From the NCBI GenBank assembly GCA_040307385.1, contig JAWRJQ010000074.1, positions 1 through 20,091 of the forward strand: a stretch of 20,091 nucleotides of DNA, written 5' to 3'. Source of the DNA: RUG721 sp040307385 (GTDB lineage: Bacteria; Actinomycetota; Coriobacteriia; Coriobacteriales; Atopobiaceae). This document shows, piece after piece, positions 1 to 10,609 of the stretch. The notes under the pieces are model-generated. The model saw nothing but the letters and a program-made list of their open reading frames with translations, was not told the origin of the DNA and did no database searches. A program made the translations under genes and the position numbers. Positions within the stretch are counted from its first letter, which is position 1. Every line of letters starts with the position of its first letter.

Positions 1-2559
<2,559 letters not shown>

Positions 2560-2650
2560 TCGATGGTTCGAACATACTCGATCTCGATGATTTGCATCAT
2601 CTGATCGTAAAGATGCGATCTTCATATAAGAAAATCTTCTGTCACGCTAT

Positions 2651-2664
2651 GCAGCTTTCAAGGT
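2651..2664 (-). promoter_or_regulatory. boxA-like antitermination element in the spacer
   Basis: The minus strand reads ACCTTGAAAGCTGC, followed by ATAGCG. It resembles the CTTTGAAAACT-type boxA sequences that recruit the Nus antitermination complex ahead of 23S genes in Gram-positive bacteria. A similar ACCTTGAAAACC lies in the leader upstream of 16S. The assignment rests on motif resemblance and position only. Confidence 0.5.
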
Positions 2665-2672
2665 ACGCCGAG

Positions 2673-2697
2673 AGCGAACCCTCGAAACCGGATACTG
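2673..2697 (-). repeat. 16S processing stem, 3' strand
   Basis: This 25-nt segment is the inverted partner of 4455-4479 and matches its reverse complement at 22 of 25 positions. In RNA the pair gives 22 Watson-Crick pairs, one G-U and two mismatches. It lies in the spacer downstream of 16S, where RNase III-type processing stems are expected. Confidence 0.8.
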
Positions 2698-2785
2698 GAT
2701 GCTTTCGCATTATGAAGATTGAATCAGCGGAATTAGACGGGTCCGTCCCATCAAATAGTTGTCTCTCTCGAGAGGTTATTCTCCC

Positions 2786-4304
<1,519 letters not shown>

Positions 4305-4516
4305 AATATGATCCAGCTGAGCTGGAACAATTCAAAGTTTGGACGATCCGTCTCTAAGATCCCGCTGATCTCGGATTCACCGAAATTGACTTAGCTCTGA
4401 ACGAGTGTTCAGACATTCGATTTCGCTGTGCTATCTTCATCGATCTTTCGATCGCAGTATCCGGTTTTCAAGGTTCGCTGCGCTCACAATTTGTCTTACT
4501 CCGTTGAGTGTGCGCG
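4305..4516 (-). promoter_or_regulatory. rrn leader with boxA-like motif and hairpins
   Basis: This is the transcribed leader between the predicted start site and 16S, about 210 nt. It contains ACCTTGAAAACC (within 4455-4479), which is boxA-like and also forms the 5' strand of the 16S processing stem. A perfect hairpin at 4396-4413 has TCTGAAC arms and a 4-nt loop. A shorter hairpin lies around 4344-4354. No coding potential is supported here. Confidence 0.6.
4455..4479 (-). repeat. 16S processing stem, 5' strand
   Basis: This is the leader partner of 2673-2697. The two segments are complementary over 25 nt apart from one wobble and two adjacent mismatches, so they can pair around the entire 16S precursor. 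This matches the known arrangement of pre-16S processing stalks cut by RNase III. Cleavage sites cannot be placed from sequence alone. Confidence 0.8.
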
Positions 4517-4523
4517 GGAAATA

Positions 4524-4552
4524 ACTATACGCACCTTGGAGCCCGCTGGAAG
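4524..4552 (-). promoter_or_regulatory. Predicted rrn promoter
   Basis: On the minus strand a good -10 hexamer, TATAGT (4524-4529), is preceded after 17 bp by CTTCCA (4547-4552), a weak -35. The sequence just upstream (4553-4575) contains AGATAGTTTT and could act as an UP element. The start site would be near 4516. The same TATAGT hexamer appears ahead of the atp operon. Further upstream rrn promoters are possible but no convincing one was found. Confidence 0.5.
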
Positions 4553-4584
4553 CGTAAAACTATCTGTTCACATTTCCTACATAT

Positions 4585-4610
4585 TTTGTTCTTATCCCCT
4601 ATCGAACAAA
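4585..4610. promoter_or_regulatory. Perfect dyad upstream of the rrn promoter
   Basis: Arms TTTGTTC (4585-4591) and GAACAAA (4604-4610) are perfect inverted repeats separated by 12 bp. The dyad is centred about 80 bp upstream of the predicted rrn start site in an AT-rich stretch. It could be a protein-binding site or part of an upstream activating region. No known operator is recognised. Confidence 0.4.
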
Positions 4611-5033
4611 TCGCTTGACGGAGACTGCGATAGCGCAGGTAGATGATGAAAACAAGCCACATATGGGGCAGGTGCGGCATGCACCTCGCTTCGCTACCGA
4701 TCCGTTAAACGCGCTGCGTGCGAGAAAACTTCGCGTTTGGAAGCGACTGCATGCCCCTCCCGTCACGCTGCATCAAAATTTCATCTACTTTCGCAGGGCG
4801 CTCGCGTTCTATATAGTATGCAAGCCGTCTGTGCGGCATCCGATGGGTGGGAGCGCTCGCAGGGACTTGGGGTCTGGCACCAGAACGACTTATTCCTGCA
4901 ACTTGAGCCGCGAGACGGGCTTATTCCTAAGGAACAAGGCGCTCTGGGGGCAAAACCCGCAGGAATAAGGCGATTCCGTGCCACGGCCCCATTGGGGGAG
5001 TATCCCCGAGTGGGGCGCGAGCGGGGGACGGGG
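4611..5033. other. Intergenic region between phosphohexomutase and rrn
   Basis: No gene is supported in these 423 bp. Reading frames here lack family resemblance, and the longer ones are antisense to the phosphohexomutase. Visible structures are an AGGTGC/GCACCT dyad at 4670-4686, a TCTGG/CCAGA dyad at 4873-4884 preceded by GGGG, three copies of CTTATTCCT between 4889 and 4969, and a GGGGA/TCCCC hairpin at 4995-5007. The last lies about 27 bp past the phosphohexomutase stop and may take part in termination, although no T-run follows it. Confidence 0.6.
4889..4969. repeat. Three copies of CTTATTCCT (two direct, one inverted)
   Basis: CTTATTCCT occurs at 4889-4897 and 4920-4928 on the plus strand and at 4961-4969 on the minus strand. 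The outer copies share the longer CTTATTCCTGC, forming an 11-bp perfect inverted repeat (4889-4899 and 4959-4969). Start-to-start distances are 31 and 41 bp, close to three and four helical turns. The elements could be a binding-site array or parts of RNA structure at the end of the envelope transcript. Identity is unknown. Confidence 0.55.
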
Positions 5034-6437
5034 TCAGATGCCGGCGCGCAGGAGCTTGCTTGTGGCCTCGAGCAGCTCGTCGCGGTCGCGCTCGTTGAAG
5101 GCCTCCGCATAGATGCGCACCACCGCATCGGTTCGCGAGGGGCGCACGAGCACCCACGAACCGTCGGAAAAGTCGAGGCGCATGCCATCGGCGTGGCCGA
5201 CCTCGCTGGGCACGCGCCCGGCGATCTGATCGGGGTTGAGGCCGGGCAGCACGGTGCGCAGCACCGATACCTGGCCCGTCTCCATGCGAATATCGCGCCG
5301 CATGTAGCACCTGCGGCCCAGACGCTCCTCGCTCCGGGCAAGCAGCTGGCTCAGGCTCATGCCGCTTTGGGCCACCAGCTCGCACACGAGCAAACAACCC
5401 AGCAGCCCGTCGCGCTCGAAGAGGTGGCTCGGGATGACGATGCCGCCGTACTCCTCGCAGCCGATCAGCACATCGTTCTCGCGAAGCTCGCGATAGAGGC
5501 GCGAGAACCCCACGGGCAGCGACAGGGCCTCCAAGCCGAGCTCGTGCGCTTGGGCGAGAATGCTCGATGAGCTCGAGAGAGTGGTGATCACGCGGCCGGT
5601 GCGCTTGCGGTTGACGACGAGGTGCTCGATGATGAGCGGGGTGAGCTGATGGGGCGCGAGCAGGCGGCCCGTCTCGTCCACAACGGCGAAGCGGTCGCCG
5701 TCGCCGTCGAGCACGAGCCCGATGCCGGCGCCGAGGCCGGTCACCGCCTGCTCGCACTTGTCGGCCCAGGGATCGACGGGCTCGGGATGGAAACCGCCGA
5801 AGTCGGGGAACGTCTCGTCGTGGATCTGGGTGACCGTGCACCCCAGGCGCTCGAGCACCTTCGAGAGGTTGCCCGTTGCGGCGCCGTAGAGGGGATCCAC
5901 CACAACGCTCAGCGGGTGGTGCGCGAACGCGCGCGCATCGACCGACGCTGCCAGCGCGTCGAGATAGGCCTCCATGAAGTCCGTCTCCTGCACCTCGCCC
6001 CGCGCAGACGGCGCCTGAGACGGAACGAGGTCCTCCACCTTGTCGAGAAACGCGCGGTTGGCGGAGCTGCCGTCCGAGAAGCGCACGAGAATGCCCCCGT
6101 ATTCGCAGGAGCGCTCCGATGCCGTGAGGATCACGGCGCCGACCGCCCGCGGGTCGTGCGCGCACGCCCAGGCAACGGCAGGCGTTGGGGCGACGGTCGT
6201 CGACAGGCGCACGTGCAGCCCGTAGGCGGCCATGACCTCGCCGACGAGCCGCGCGAAGCGGGCGCCTTCATGACGGGTATCGTATCCGACGTAGATGACG
6301 GAACCCGGCGCTTCATCGGCCCATGCGAGGCCGAGCGCATCGGCAACGCGGGCAACGTTGTCCGGCGTGAAGGACCAATCGAAGCGCGCGTGCCAGCCGT
6401 CGTTCCCGAAGCGGATTATGAGATCGCGCCTATCCAC
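5034..6437 (-). CDS. Atypical phosphohexomutase (phosphoglucomutase/phosphomannomutase family)
   Basis: This 467-residue protein belongs to the alpha-D-phosphohexomutase superfamily, which interconverts hexose 6- and 1-phosphates in the cytosol. Visible elements are an N-terminal FGNDGW motif (residues 10-15), the catalytic serine loop at 105-110, the metal loop DGDGDR (244-249), the sugar-binding CEEYGG (327-332) and the phosphate-binding RPSRTD (432-437). The order and length fit the family. The serine loop is odd: it reads TASERS where nearly all members have TASHNP, and RPSRTD replaces RPSGTE. Ser107 itself is retained. The start is a GTG that overlaps the galU stop by 8 bp, indicating translational coupling. 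With GalU it probably supplies UDP-glucose or a related sugar nucleotide. The true substrate (glucose, mannose, glucosamine) cannot be told. Confidence 0.88.
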   Translation of the reverse strand: MDRRDLIIRFGNDGWHARFDWSFTPDNVARVADALGLAWADEAPGSVIYVGYDTRHEGARFARLVGEVMAAYGLHVRLSTTVAPTPAVAWACAHDPRAVGAVILTASERSCEYGGILVRFSDGSSANRAFLDKVEDLVPSQAPSARGEVQETDFMEAYLDALAASVDARAFAHHPLSVVVDPLYGAATGNLSKVLERLGCTVTQIHDETFPDFGGFHPEPVDPWADKCEQAVTGLGAGIGLVLDGDGDRFAVVDETGRLLAPHQLTPLIIEHLVVNRKRTGRVITTLSSSSSILAQAHELGLEALSLPVGFSRLYRELRENDVLIGCEEYGGIVIPSHLFERDGLLGCLLVCELVAQSGMSLSQLLARSEERLGRRCYMRRDIRMETGQVSVLRTVLPGLNPDQIAGRVPSEVGHADGMRLDFSDGSWVLVRPSRTDAVVRIYAEAFNERDRDELLEATSKLLRAGI

Positions 6438-7335
6438 GCACGCTCAGGCCGTCGCGGCCCAAAGCCTCGAAGAATTCGGAGGCGGATGCGGGGTCGGCAA
6501 GCGCCATGCGCGCATTGGTGGCAGCCCATGCGGCGGGCGTGCCCGTATCGCACCCCTCGTCGGCATCGACCACGAGGGCGTACATCTCCTCTTCGTCGAG
6601 CAGGCGCTGCAACGCGTCGGTGAGCTGGATCTCGCCGCCGGCACCGGGCTCCTGGGTCTGCAATAGCTCCATCACGCGCGGGGTGAGCAGATAGCGCCCG
6701 ACGATGAACAGGTGCGACGGCGCATCCTCGCGCTTGGGCTTCTCCACCAGGCCGCTGACCTTCCACACGGCGCCCTCCTGCTCGCCCGCGGCATCGAAAT
6801 CGGGGTGCGACCCGATGCATGCGCCCGCGATGATGCCGTAGCGGCTCACCTGATCCTCGGGAACGGCGGCAACGGCGATGACGGAGGCCCCGCCATGGGC
6901 GGCGGAGACATCGGCCATGCGCACGCACATCTTGCGATCGGGCACGAAGTAGTCGCCGAGCAGCACGAAGAAGGGTTCGTTTCCAGCCGCCTCCGCACCG
7001 CAGAGCACGGCGTGGCCGAGGCCCTTGGGATCATCCTGATAGGCAAAGCTCACGGGCAGGGTGGACGCCTCGTGCACCTTGGCGGCCAGATCCTGCTTGC
7101 CGCGCGCGGCGAGCATCGCCTCGAACTCCTCGTCTACCGAGAAGTACTTCTCGATCTCGGGCTTCTCGTGCGAGTTGATGATGCAGACGCCATCGACGCC
7201 CTGGGGCTCGAGGGCCTCCTCCACGACATATTGGATGACGGGCTTGTCGAGCACGGGCAGCAGCTCCTTGGGCATGCAGCGCGTTGCAGGGAGAAAGCGC
7301 GTTCCGAGTCCAGCGGCGGGGATGATTGCCTTCAT
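6430..7335 (-). CDS. galU: UTP--glucose-1-phosphate uridylyltransferase
   Basis: GalU makes UDP-glucose from UTP and glucose-1-phosphate for surface polysaccharides and glycolipids. The 301-residue protein begins MKAIIPAAGLGTRFLP, the nucleotide-binding signature. It continues with PKELLPVLDKPVIQYVVEEA (residues about 22-41) and VEKPKREDAPS further on, all typical of bacterial GalU. An upstream in-frame start at 7371 was rejected because it adds 12 unrelated residues and overlaps the regulator gene. The ATG at 7335 has AAGGAG about 8 bases upstream. The gene lies 32 bp after the metalloregulator gene, and its stop is embedded in the start of the phosphohexomutase gene. Confidence 0.95.
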   Translation of the reverse strand: MKAIIPAAGLGTRFLPATRCMPKELLPVLDKPVIQYVVEEALEPQGVDGVCIINSHEKPEIEKYFSVDEEFEAMLAARGKQDLAAKVHEASTLPVSFAYQDDPKGLGHAVLCGAEAAGNEPFFVLLGDYFVPDRKMCVRMADVSAAHGGASVIAVAAVPEDQVSRYGIIAGACIGSHPDFDAAGEQEGAVWKVSGLVEKPKREDAPSHLFIVGRYLLTPRVMELLQTQEPGAGGEIQLTDALQRLLDEEEMYALVVDADEGCDTGTPAAWAATNARMALADPASASEFFEALGRDGLSVRG

Positions 7336-7367
7336 GGTGCAGCTCCTTGTATTGTTCGACGTAGCGA

Positions 7368-7787
7368 TCATGCCTCTATGAAGATGCCTCGTGACTTGAG
7401 ATGTTCGACGAGGAGATTCATGGTGTTTCGGGAGAGCACGTGCTCCATGAGGCAGGCCTCCTCATCGGCCGTCTCATAGTCCACGCCGATCTCGTTGGTG
7501 AGAAATGCGCGCAATGCCCTGTGGGCGCGCCAGACCAGACGCGCATAGCTGCACCCGTTGTCGGTGAGGGTGACCTTGCCGTAGTGCTCCTGATTGACCA
7601 TGCCCTGCTCTTTGAGCATGGAGAGCGCCTTGTTGACGCTCGCCTTGGACACCTTGAGGTCTTCGGCAACGTCGACGGAGCGCACACTTCCGTCTTCGGA
7701 TTGCGTGGAAAGGACGTAGATCGCCTCGAGGTAGTCCTCTCCCGCACGGGTCAGAACATGATCTGCGTTGGGTTCCGGTCTAGCCAT
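7368..7787 (-). CDS. DtxR/MntR-family metal-dependent transcriptional regulator
   Basis: This is a short metalloregulator of 139 residues with a winged helix (about 12-80, with SVDVAEDLKVSKASVNKALS as the recognition region) followed by the metal-binding dimerisation domain. Candidate ligands by alignment from memory are Asp18 and Glu21 (in EDYLEAIY), His89, Cys112, Glu115 and His116 (in CLMEH). Asp18 is MntR-like, while the Cys-x-x-Glu-His pattern is DtxR-like. The C-terminal SH3-like domain of DtxR is missing, as in MntR. Such proteins repress metal uptake genes when Mn(II) or Fe(II) is bound. Here the gene sits between an LCP wall protein gene and galU, an unusual context. The ATG at 7787 has GAAAGGTG upstream. 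Confidence 0.9.
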   Translation of the reverse strand: MARPEPNADHVLTRAGEDYLEAIYVLSTQSEDGSVRSVDVAEDLKVSKASVNKALSMLKEQGMVNQEHYGKVTLTDNGCSYARLVWRAHRALRAFLTNEIGVDYETADEEACLMEHVLSRNTMNLLVEHLKSRGIFIEA

Positions 7788-7814
7788 GTGCGCACCTTTC
7801 AGAGTGTGCCCGCT

Positions 7815-7842
7815 GTATCAAACAGTATTCAACCCCATTGTA
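7815..7842 (-). promoter_or_regulatory. Possible promoter and repeat ahead of the metalloregulator
   Basis: In the 62-bp gap after the LCP gene, the minus strand has a TACAAT -10-like hexamer (7837-7842) without a clear -35. Next to it are two related 8-mers in direct orientation, 10 bp apart: GTATCAAA (7815-7822) and GTATTCAA (7825-7832) on the plus strand. A regulator bound there would cover the start of transcription. Autoregulation is only a guess. Confidence 0.3.
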
Positions 7843-7849
7843 CCCACAG

Positions 7850-9127
7850 CTACTCCCACATATCGCCGCCGGCGTCACCGTCGCCGACGGAACCGCCATC
7901 GGTACCGGTTTCCTCCCCGCCCCAATCGTAACCCATATCCTCGCCTCCGTACCCATCGGCCTCGTACTCGTAGGTGACGGTGCCGTCGTCGACCGGCTCA
8001 TCCCCCACGACAGGCTCCTCCCATACGACGGGCTCCTCGTAGTAGACGGGTTCCTCGTAATAGACGGGTTCCTCGTACGTGACGGTCTGCGCGGGCATGC
8101 CGGAGGTGTCGACCTCAAGATTCTCGAGGTAGAGAGCGGGGTCGCCCCCTCGATCGATGATCGCCATCATCTCGTTGAGCTGCCCTTGGGAGACGAACAC
8201 ATAGGAGATGTCGCCGAGCATGGCCGAATAGGACGGCGCATGCGCGGTGTAGATACCGTTCTCGACGTCGATATCGCGCAGCTCGCTCGCGAGCGCGATG
8301 ATATCGGCGGCGGACAGATCGGTGATCACCATGTCGGCGCACTTGTCCACCACGTTGAACAGCGTCATGGGATCGGGATTGTCGAGCACCTGCTTGATGA
8401 GGGCCTTGATGAACTCGCGCTGGTGGCGCATGCGGGTGTAGTCGCCATCGAAGAATTGGCGGCAGCGGGTGTAGAAGAGCGCCGCTTCGCCGTTGAGCCG
8501 CTGGTAACCGGGTTCGAGCGACACGATGTTGTTGAAGTTCACGTCATCGTACATGTACTGGTCGACGTCCACCCACACGCCGCCGAGCGCGTCGGTGATG
8601 CCGGCGAGGCCGTCGAAGTTGACCTCGGCGTAGTGCGAGATCTTGATGCCCGTGAGGTCCTGCACGGCGGTGACCATGCCGGCGGGGCCGTCGTAGAAGT
8701 GGGCCGCGTTGATCTTCATCTCCGAGCCCTTGTAGCGGATGTAGGTGTCGCGCGGGATGGAGAGCATGGTGAGGCGCTTGTTCGGCGGATCGACGCGCAC
8801 GAGGATGATGGTGTCGGCGCGGTAGTCCACCTCGCCCTCGCGGCCGTCGGTGCCTAGGAGCAGCACGTAATAGGGCTCGGTCGCAACTGCAGGCTCGGCG
8901 AGCACGGACCGCAGCTCGTCGTTGATGACGTCTTGGTTCTGGAGGCGCTCGTTGATGGAGTTGTACCAGCCGACGGCGGTGATGACGCCGAAGACGAGAG
9001 TGCTGACGAGCACGATGGCAGCTCCGAGGGCCACGCGGCGGCGGATCCCTTGGCTCGACGCCTTCTTGCGGTAGCGCTCTACGTTCGCCCTGCTGTACGT
9101 GGAGCTATCTGACGGTATGCCGGCCAC
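7850..9127 (-). CDS. LytR-CpsA-Psr (LCP) family wall-polymer transferase with acidic repeat tail
   Basis: LCP proteins transfer undecaprenyl-linked glycopolymers, such as teichoic acids or capsule, onto peptidoglycan outside the membrane. This one has a basic N-terminus, one membrane segment (about residues 29-54 from the chosen start) and the LCP domain. Signature stretches are LLLGTDGREG, ADTIILVRVD, LSIPRDTYI and FFDGDYTRMRHQREFIKALI, with the expected Arg and Asp residues. The tail carries about five hexads of the EEPVYY type, then an acidic Gly/Tyr-rich end. No LytR_C domain is seen. The start is uncertain: GTG at 9127 (GGAGGA close upstream, 23-bp overlap with murA) is preferred, while ATG at 9151 or 9199 would overlap murA more. 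It shares the murA transcript. Confidence 0.9.
   Translation of the reverse strand: MAGIPSDSSTYSRANVERYRKKASSQGIRRRVALGAAIVLVSTLVFGVITAVGWYNSINERLQNQDVINDELRSVLAEPAVATEPYYVLLLGTDGREGEVDYRADTIILVRVDPPNKRLTMLSIPRDTYIRYKGSEMKINAAHFYDGPAGMVTAVQDLTGIKISHYAEVNFDGLAGITDALGGVWVDVDQYMYDDVNFNNIVSLEPGYQRLNGEAALFYTRCRQFFDGDYTRMRHQREFIKALIKQVLDNPDPMTLFNVVDKCADMVITDLSAADIIALASELRDIDVENGIYTAHAPSYSAMLGDISYVFVSQGQLNEMMAIIDRGGDPALYLENLEVDTSGMPAQTVTYEEPVYYEEPVYYEEPVVWEEPVVGDEPVDDGTVTYEYEADGYGGEDMGYDWGGEETGTDGGSVGDGDAGGDMWE
8007..8078 (-). repeat. 18-bp tandem repeats coding for EEPVYY-type hexads
   Basis: About four units of 18 bp lie inside the LCP gene. The two most similar units share 17 identical bases (TAGACGGGTTCCTCGTA at 8043-8059 and 8061-8077). 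Earlier units are diverged. The period is a multiple of three, so copy number can change without a frameshift. The encoded hexads are EEPVYY, EEPVYY, EEPVVW and EEPVVG, followed by DEPVDD. Confidence 0.85.
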
Positions 9128-10430
9128 TCGTCCTCCAGACGTCTGCCTCATCCTTGAAAACGTCCTCGTCGGGACGCGTTGCACGCACGGTCTTGGCACC
9201 GAGGCCCTGGAGCTTCTCGACGAATCGTTCGTACCCTCGGTCGATGTGGCGGATGTTGGAGACGACGGTGGTGCCGTCGGCGACCAAACCCGCCATCACG
9301 AGCGCCGCGCCGGCGCGCAGGTCGGATGCCTGCACCTCCGCGCCCGAGAAGCCCGCAACGCCGCGCACGATGGCGTGGTGGCCCTCGATGGTGATGTTCG
9401 CGCCCATGCGCTGCAGCTCGCTGGCAAACATGAAGCGGTTCTCGAACACGTTCTCGGTGATCATGGACGAGCCCTTCGCCAGGGCGAGAAGCACCATGGT
9501 CTGGGCCTGCATGTCGGTTGGGAAGCCCGGGAACGGCAGGGTCTGGATGTCGATCGGCAGGAGGTCGTCCGCACGCGATACCGTGACGCCGTTGCCGTCG
9601 TAGGCGATGGATATGCCCATCTTCTCGTATTTGCGCAGGACGAGGCCGAGGTGCTCGGGATCGAAGCCGCCCACGTGCACGGGCCCGCCCGTGATGGCGC
9701 CGATGGCGATGAAGGTTCCCGCCTCGATGCGGTCGCCCACCACGCGGTGCGTGACGGGGTGCAGCTCGGTGACGCCCTCGATCTCGATCACGGGCGTTCC
9801 GGCGCCCCGGATCTGCGCACCCATCTCGTTGAGCATGGCGGCGAGGTCGACGATCTCGGGCTCGCGCGCCGCGTTGTCGATGACGGTGGTGCCCTGGGCG
9901 AAGACCGACGCCATCATGAGGTTCTCGGTGGCGCCCACGCTGGCGAACGAGAGCATGACGGTGCTGCCCGCGAGGCCGTTGGGCGTGGAGGCGTGGATGT
10001 TGCCGTGATCGACGGAGAAATGCACGCCGATCGCCTCGAGGCCGAGCATGTGCATGTCGATCTTGCGGGCGCCGATGTTGCAGCCTCCGGGCATGGCCAC
10101 GACCGCCTTGCCGAAGCGCGAGATGAGCGGGCCCATGACGGCCGTGGAGGCGCGCATCTGGGAAACCAGGCTGTAGGGGGTCTCCCACTTGCTCACCTGG
10201 GAGGTGTCGATGGCGAGCGTGTGCTCGTCGAGAACGTCGATGGTGGCGCCGAGCTCTTTGAGGACCTTGCCCATCACATGCACGTCGGCGATGTTGGGGA
10301 CGTTGGTGAGCGTGGTGACGCCTGGGGCCATGATGGTTGCAGCCATGAGTTTGAGGGCAGAGTTCTTCGCCCCTTCGACCAGAACGCTGCCTTCGATATG
10401 GTGGCCGCCTTCGACCTCGATTACTTCCAT
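9105..10430 (-). CDS. murA: UDP-N-acetylglucosamine 1-carboxyvinyltransferase
   Basis: MurA transfers enolpyruvate from PEP to UDP-GlcNAc, the first committed step of peptidoglycan synthesis, in the cytosol. The 441-residue protein shows the KNSALK motif (residues 22-27). It also has the active-site loop PGGCNIGARKIDMH with Cys117, the residue alkylated by fosfomycin, and the C-terminal LRAGAALVMAGL with the conserved arginine. The length is slightly above the usual 420 or so because of a C-terminal tail. The ATG at 10430 has GGAGGA a few bases upstream. A 169-bp gap separates it from atpC, so it probably has its own promoter and heads the envelope cluster. Having the Cys rather than Asp predicts fosfomycin sensitivity of the enzyme. 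Confidence 0.97.
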   Translation of the reverse strand: MEVIEVEGGHHIEGSVLVEGAKNSALKLMAATIMAPGVTTLTNVPNIADVHVMGKVLKELGATIDVLDEHTLAIDTSQVSKWETPYSLVSQMRASTAVMGPLISRFGKAVVAMPGGCNIGARKIDMHMLGLEAIGVHFSVDHGNIHASTPNGLAGSTVMLSFASVGATENLMMASVFAQGTTVIDNAAREPEIVDLAAMLNEMGAQIRGAGTPVIEIEGVTELHPVTHRVVGDRIEAGTFIAIGAITGGPVHVGGFDPEHLGLVLRKYEKMGISIAYDGNGVTVSRADDLLPIDIQTLPFPGFPTDMQAQTMVLLALAKGSSMITENVFENRFMFASELQRMGANITIEGHHAIVRGVAGFSGAEVQASDLRAGAALVMAGLVADGTTVVSNIRHIDRGYERFVEKLQGLGAKTVRATRPDEDVFKDEADVWRTSGRHTVR

Positions 10431-10470
10431 GGATCCTCCGTGCGAGGGCTTTTTGCGTATCGGATAAAAC

Positions 10471-10479
10471 AGTATATCA
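10471..10479 (-). promoter_or_regulatory. Extended -10 promoter for the murA cluster
   Basis: The minus strand reads TGATATACT, an extended -10 element (TGA followed by TATACT). No good -35 is seen 17 bp upstream, which is usual for extended -10 promoters. The start site would be near 10464, about 34 nt ahead of the murA ATG. One arm of a 10-bp inverted repeat (10488-10497) lies where the -35 should be. Confidence 0.5.
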
Positions 10480-10487
10480 ATACGCTG

Positions 10488-10543
10488 CGCTGCGTCTGGT
10501 TTTTTCGGTCAAGGTGTACGGAATGTCCACGTTAGACGCAGCG
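10488..10543. repeat. Long-spaced inverted repeat between atpC and murA
   Basis: CGCTGCGTCT (10488-10497) and AGACGCAGCG (10534-10543) are perfect 10-bp inverted repeats, 36 bp apart, with possible G-T pairs extending inward. It lies directly upstream of the predicted murA -10 element. It may be a regulatory dyad or part of an RNA structure terminating the atp transcript. No T-run follows on the minus strand. Confidence 0.5.
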
Positions 10544-10588
10544 TCGAAAGCGCTGCAGGCGCACGGCGGATGCGCACGGGGGCGCGGG

Positions 10589-10609
10589 GCGCGGCGAATC
10601 TAGCCGCGC
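10589..10609 (-). terminator. Hairpin over the atpC stop codon
   Basis: Seven-base arms GCGCGGC and GCCGCGC enclose a 7-base loop that contains the atpC stop codon. It is GC-rich and perfect but lacks a downstream T-run, so intrinsic termination is uncertain. It could instead protect the 3' end of the atp mRNA. Confidence 0.3.

Noticed and set aside
4615..4640. TTGACG as a plus-strand promoter
   Set aside because: The matching -10 is poor and no plus-strand gene follows.
4868..4885. GGGGTCTGGCACCAGA motif as a REP element of a transposase
   Set aside because: Only one short copy with a 5-bp dyad is visible and no transposase is nearby; a genome-wide count would be needed.
4737..5570. A 277-codon plus-strand frame starting in the intergenic region
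   Set aside because: Most of it is antisense to the phosphohexomutase, and the intergenic part has no ribosome-binding site or recognisable sequence.
7336..7371. An upstream start for galU
   Set aside because: It adds 12 residues without family resemblance and overlaps the preceding gene, while the internal ATG has a good ribosome-binding site.
8007..8078. CRISPR-like array from regularly spaced repeats
   Set aside because: Units are 18 bp in tandem with no spacers and are in frame within the LCP gene.
9099..10535. A 478-codon plus-strand open frame
   Set aside because: It is antisense to murA, His/Asp/Val-rich and unlike any family.
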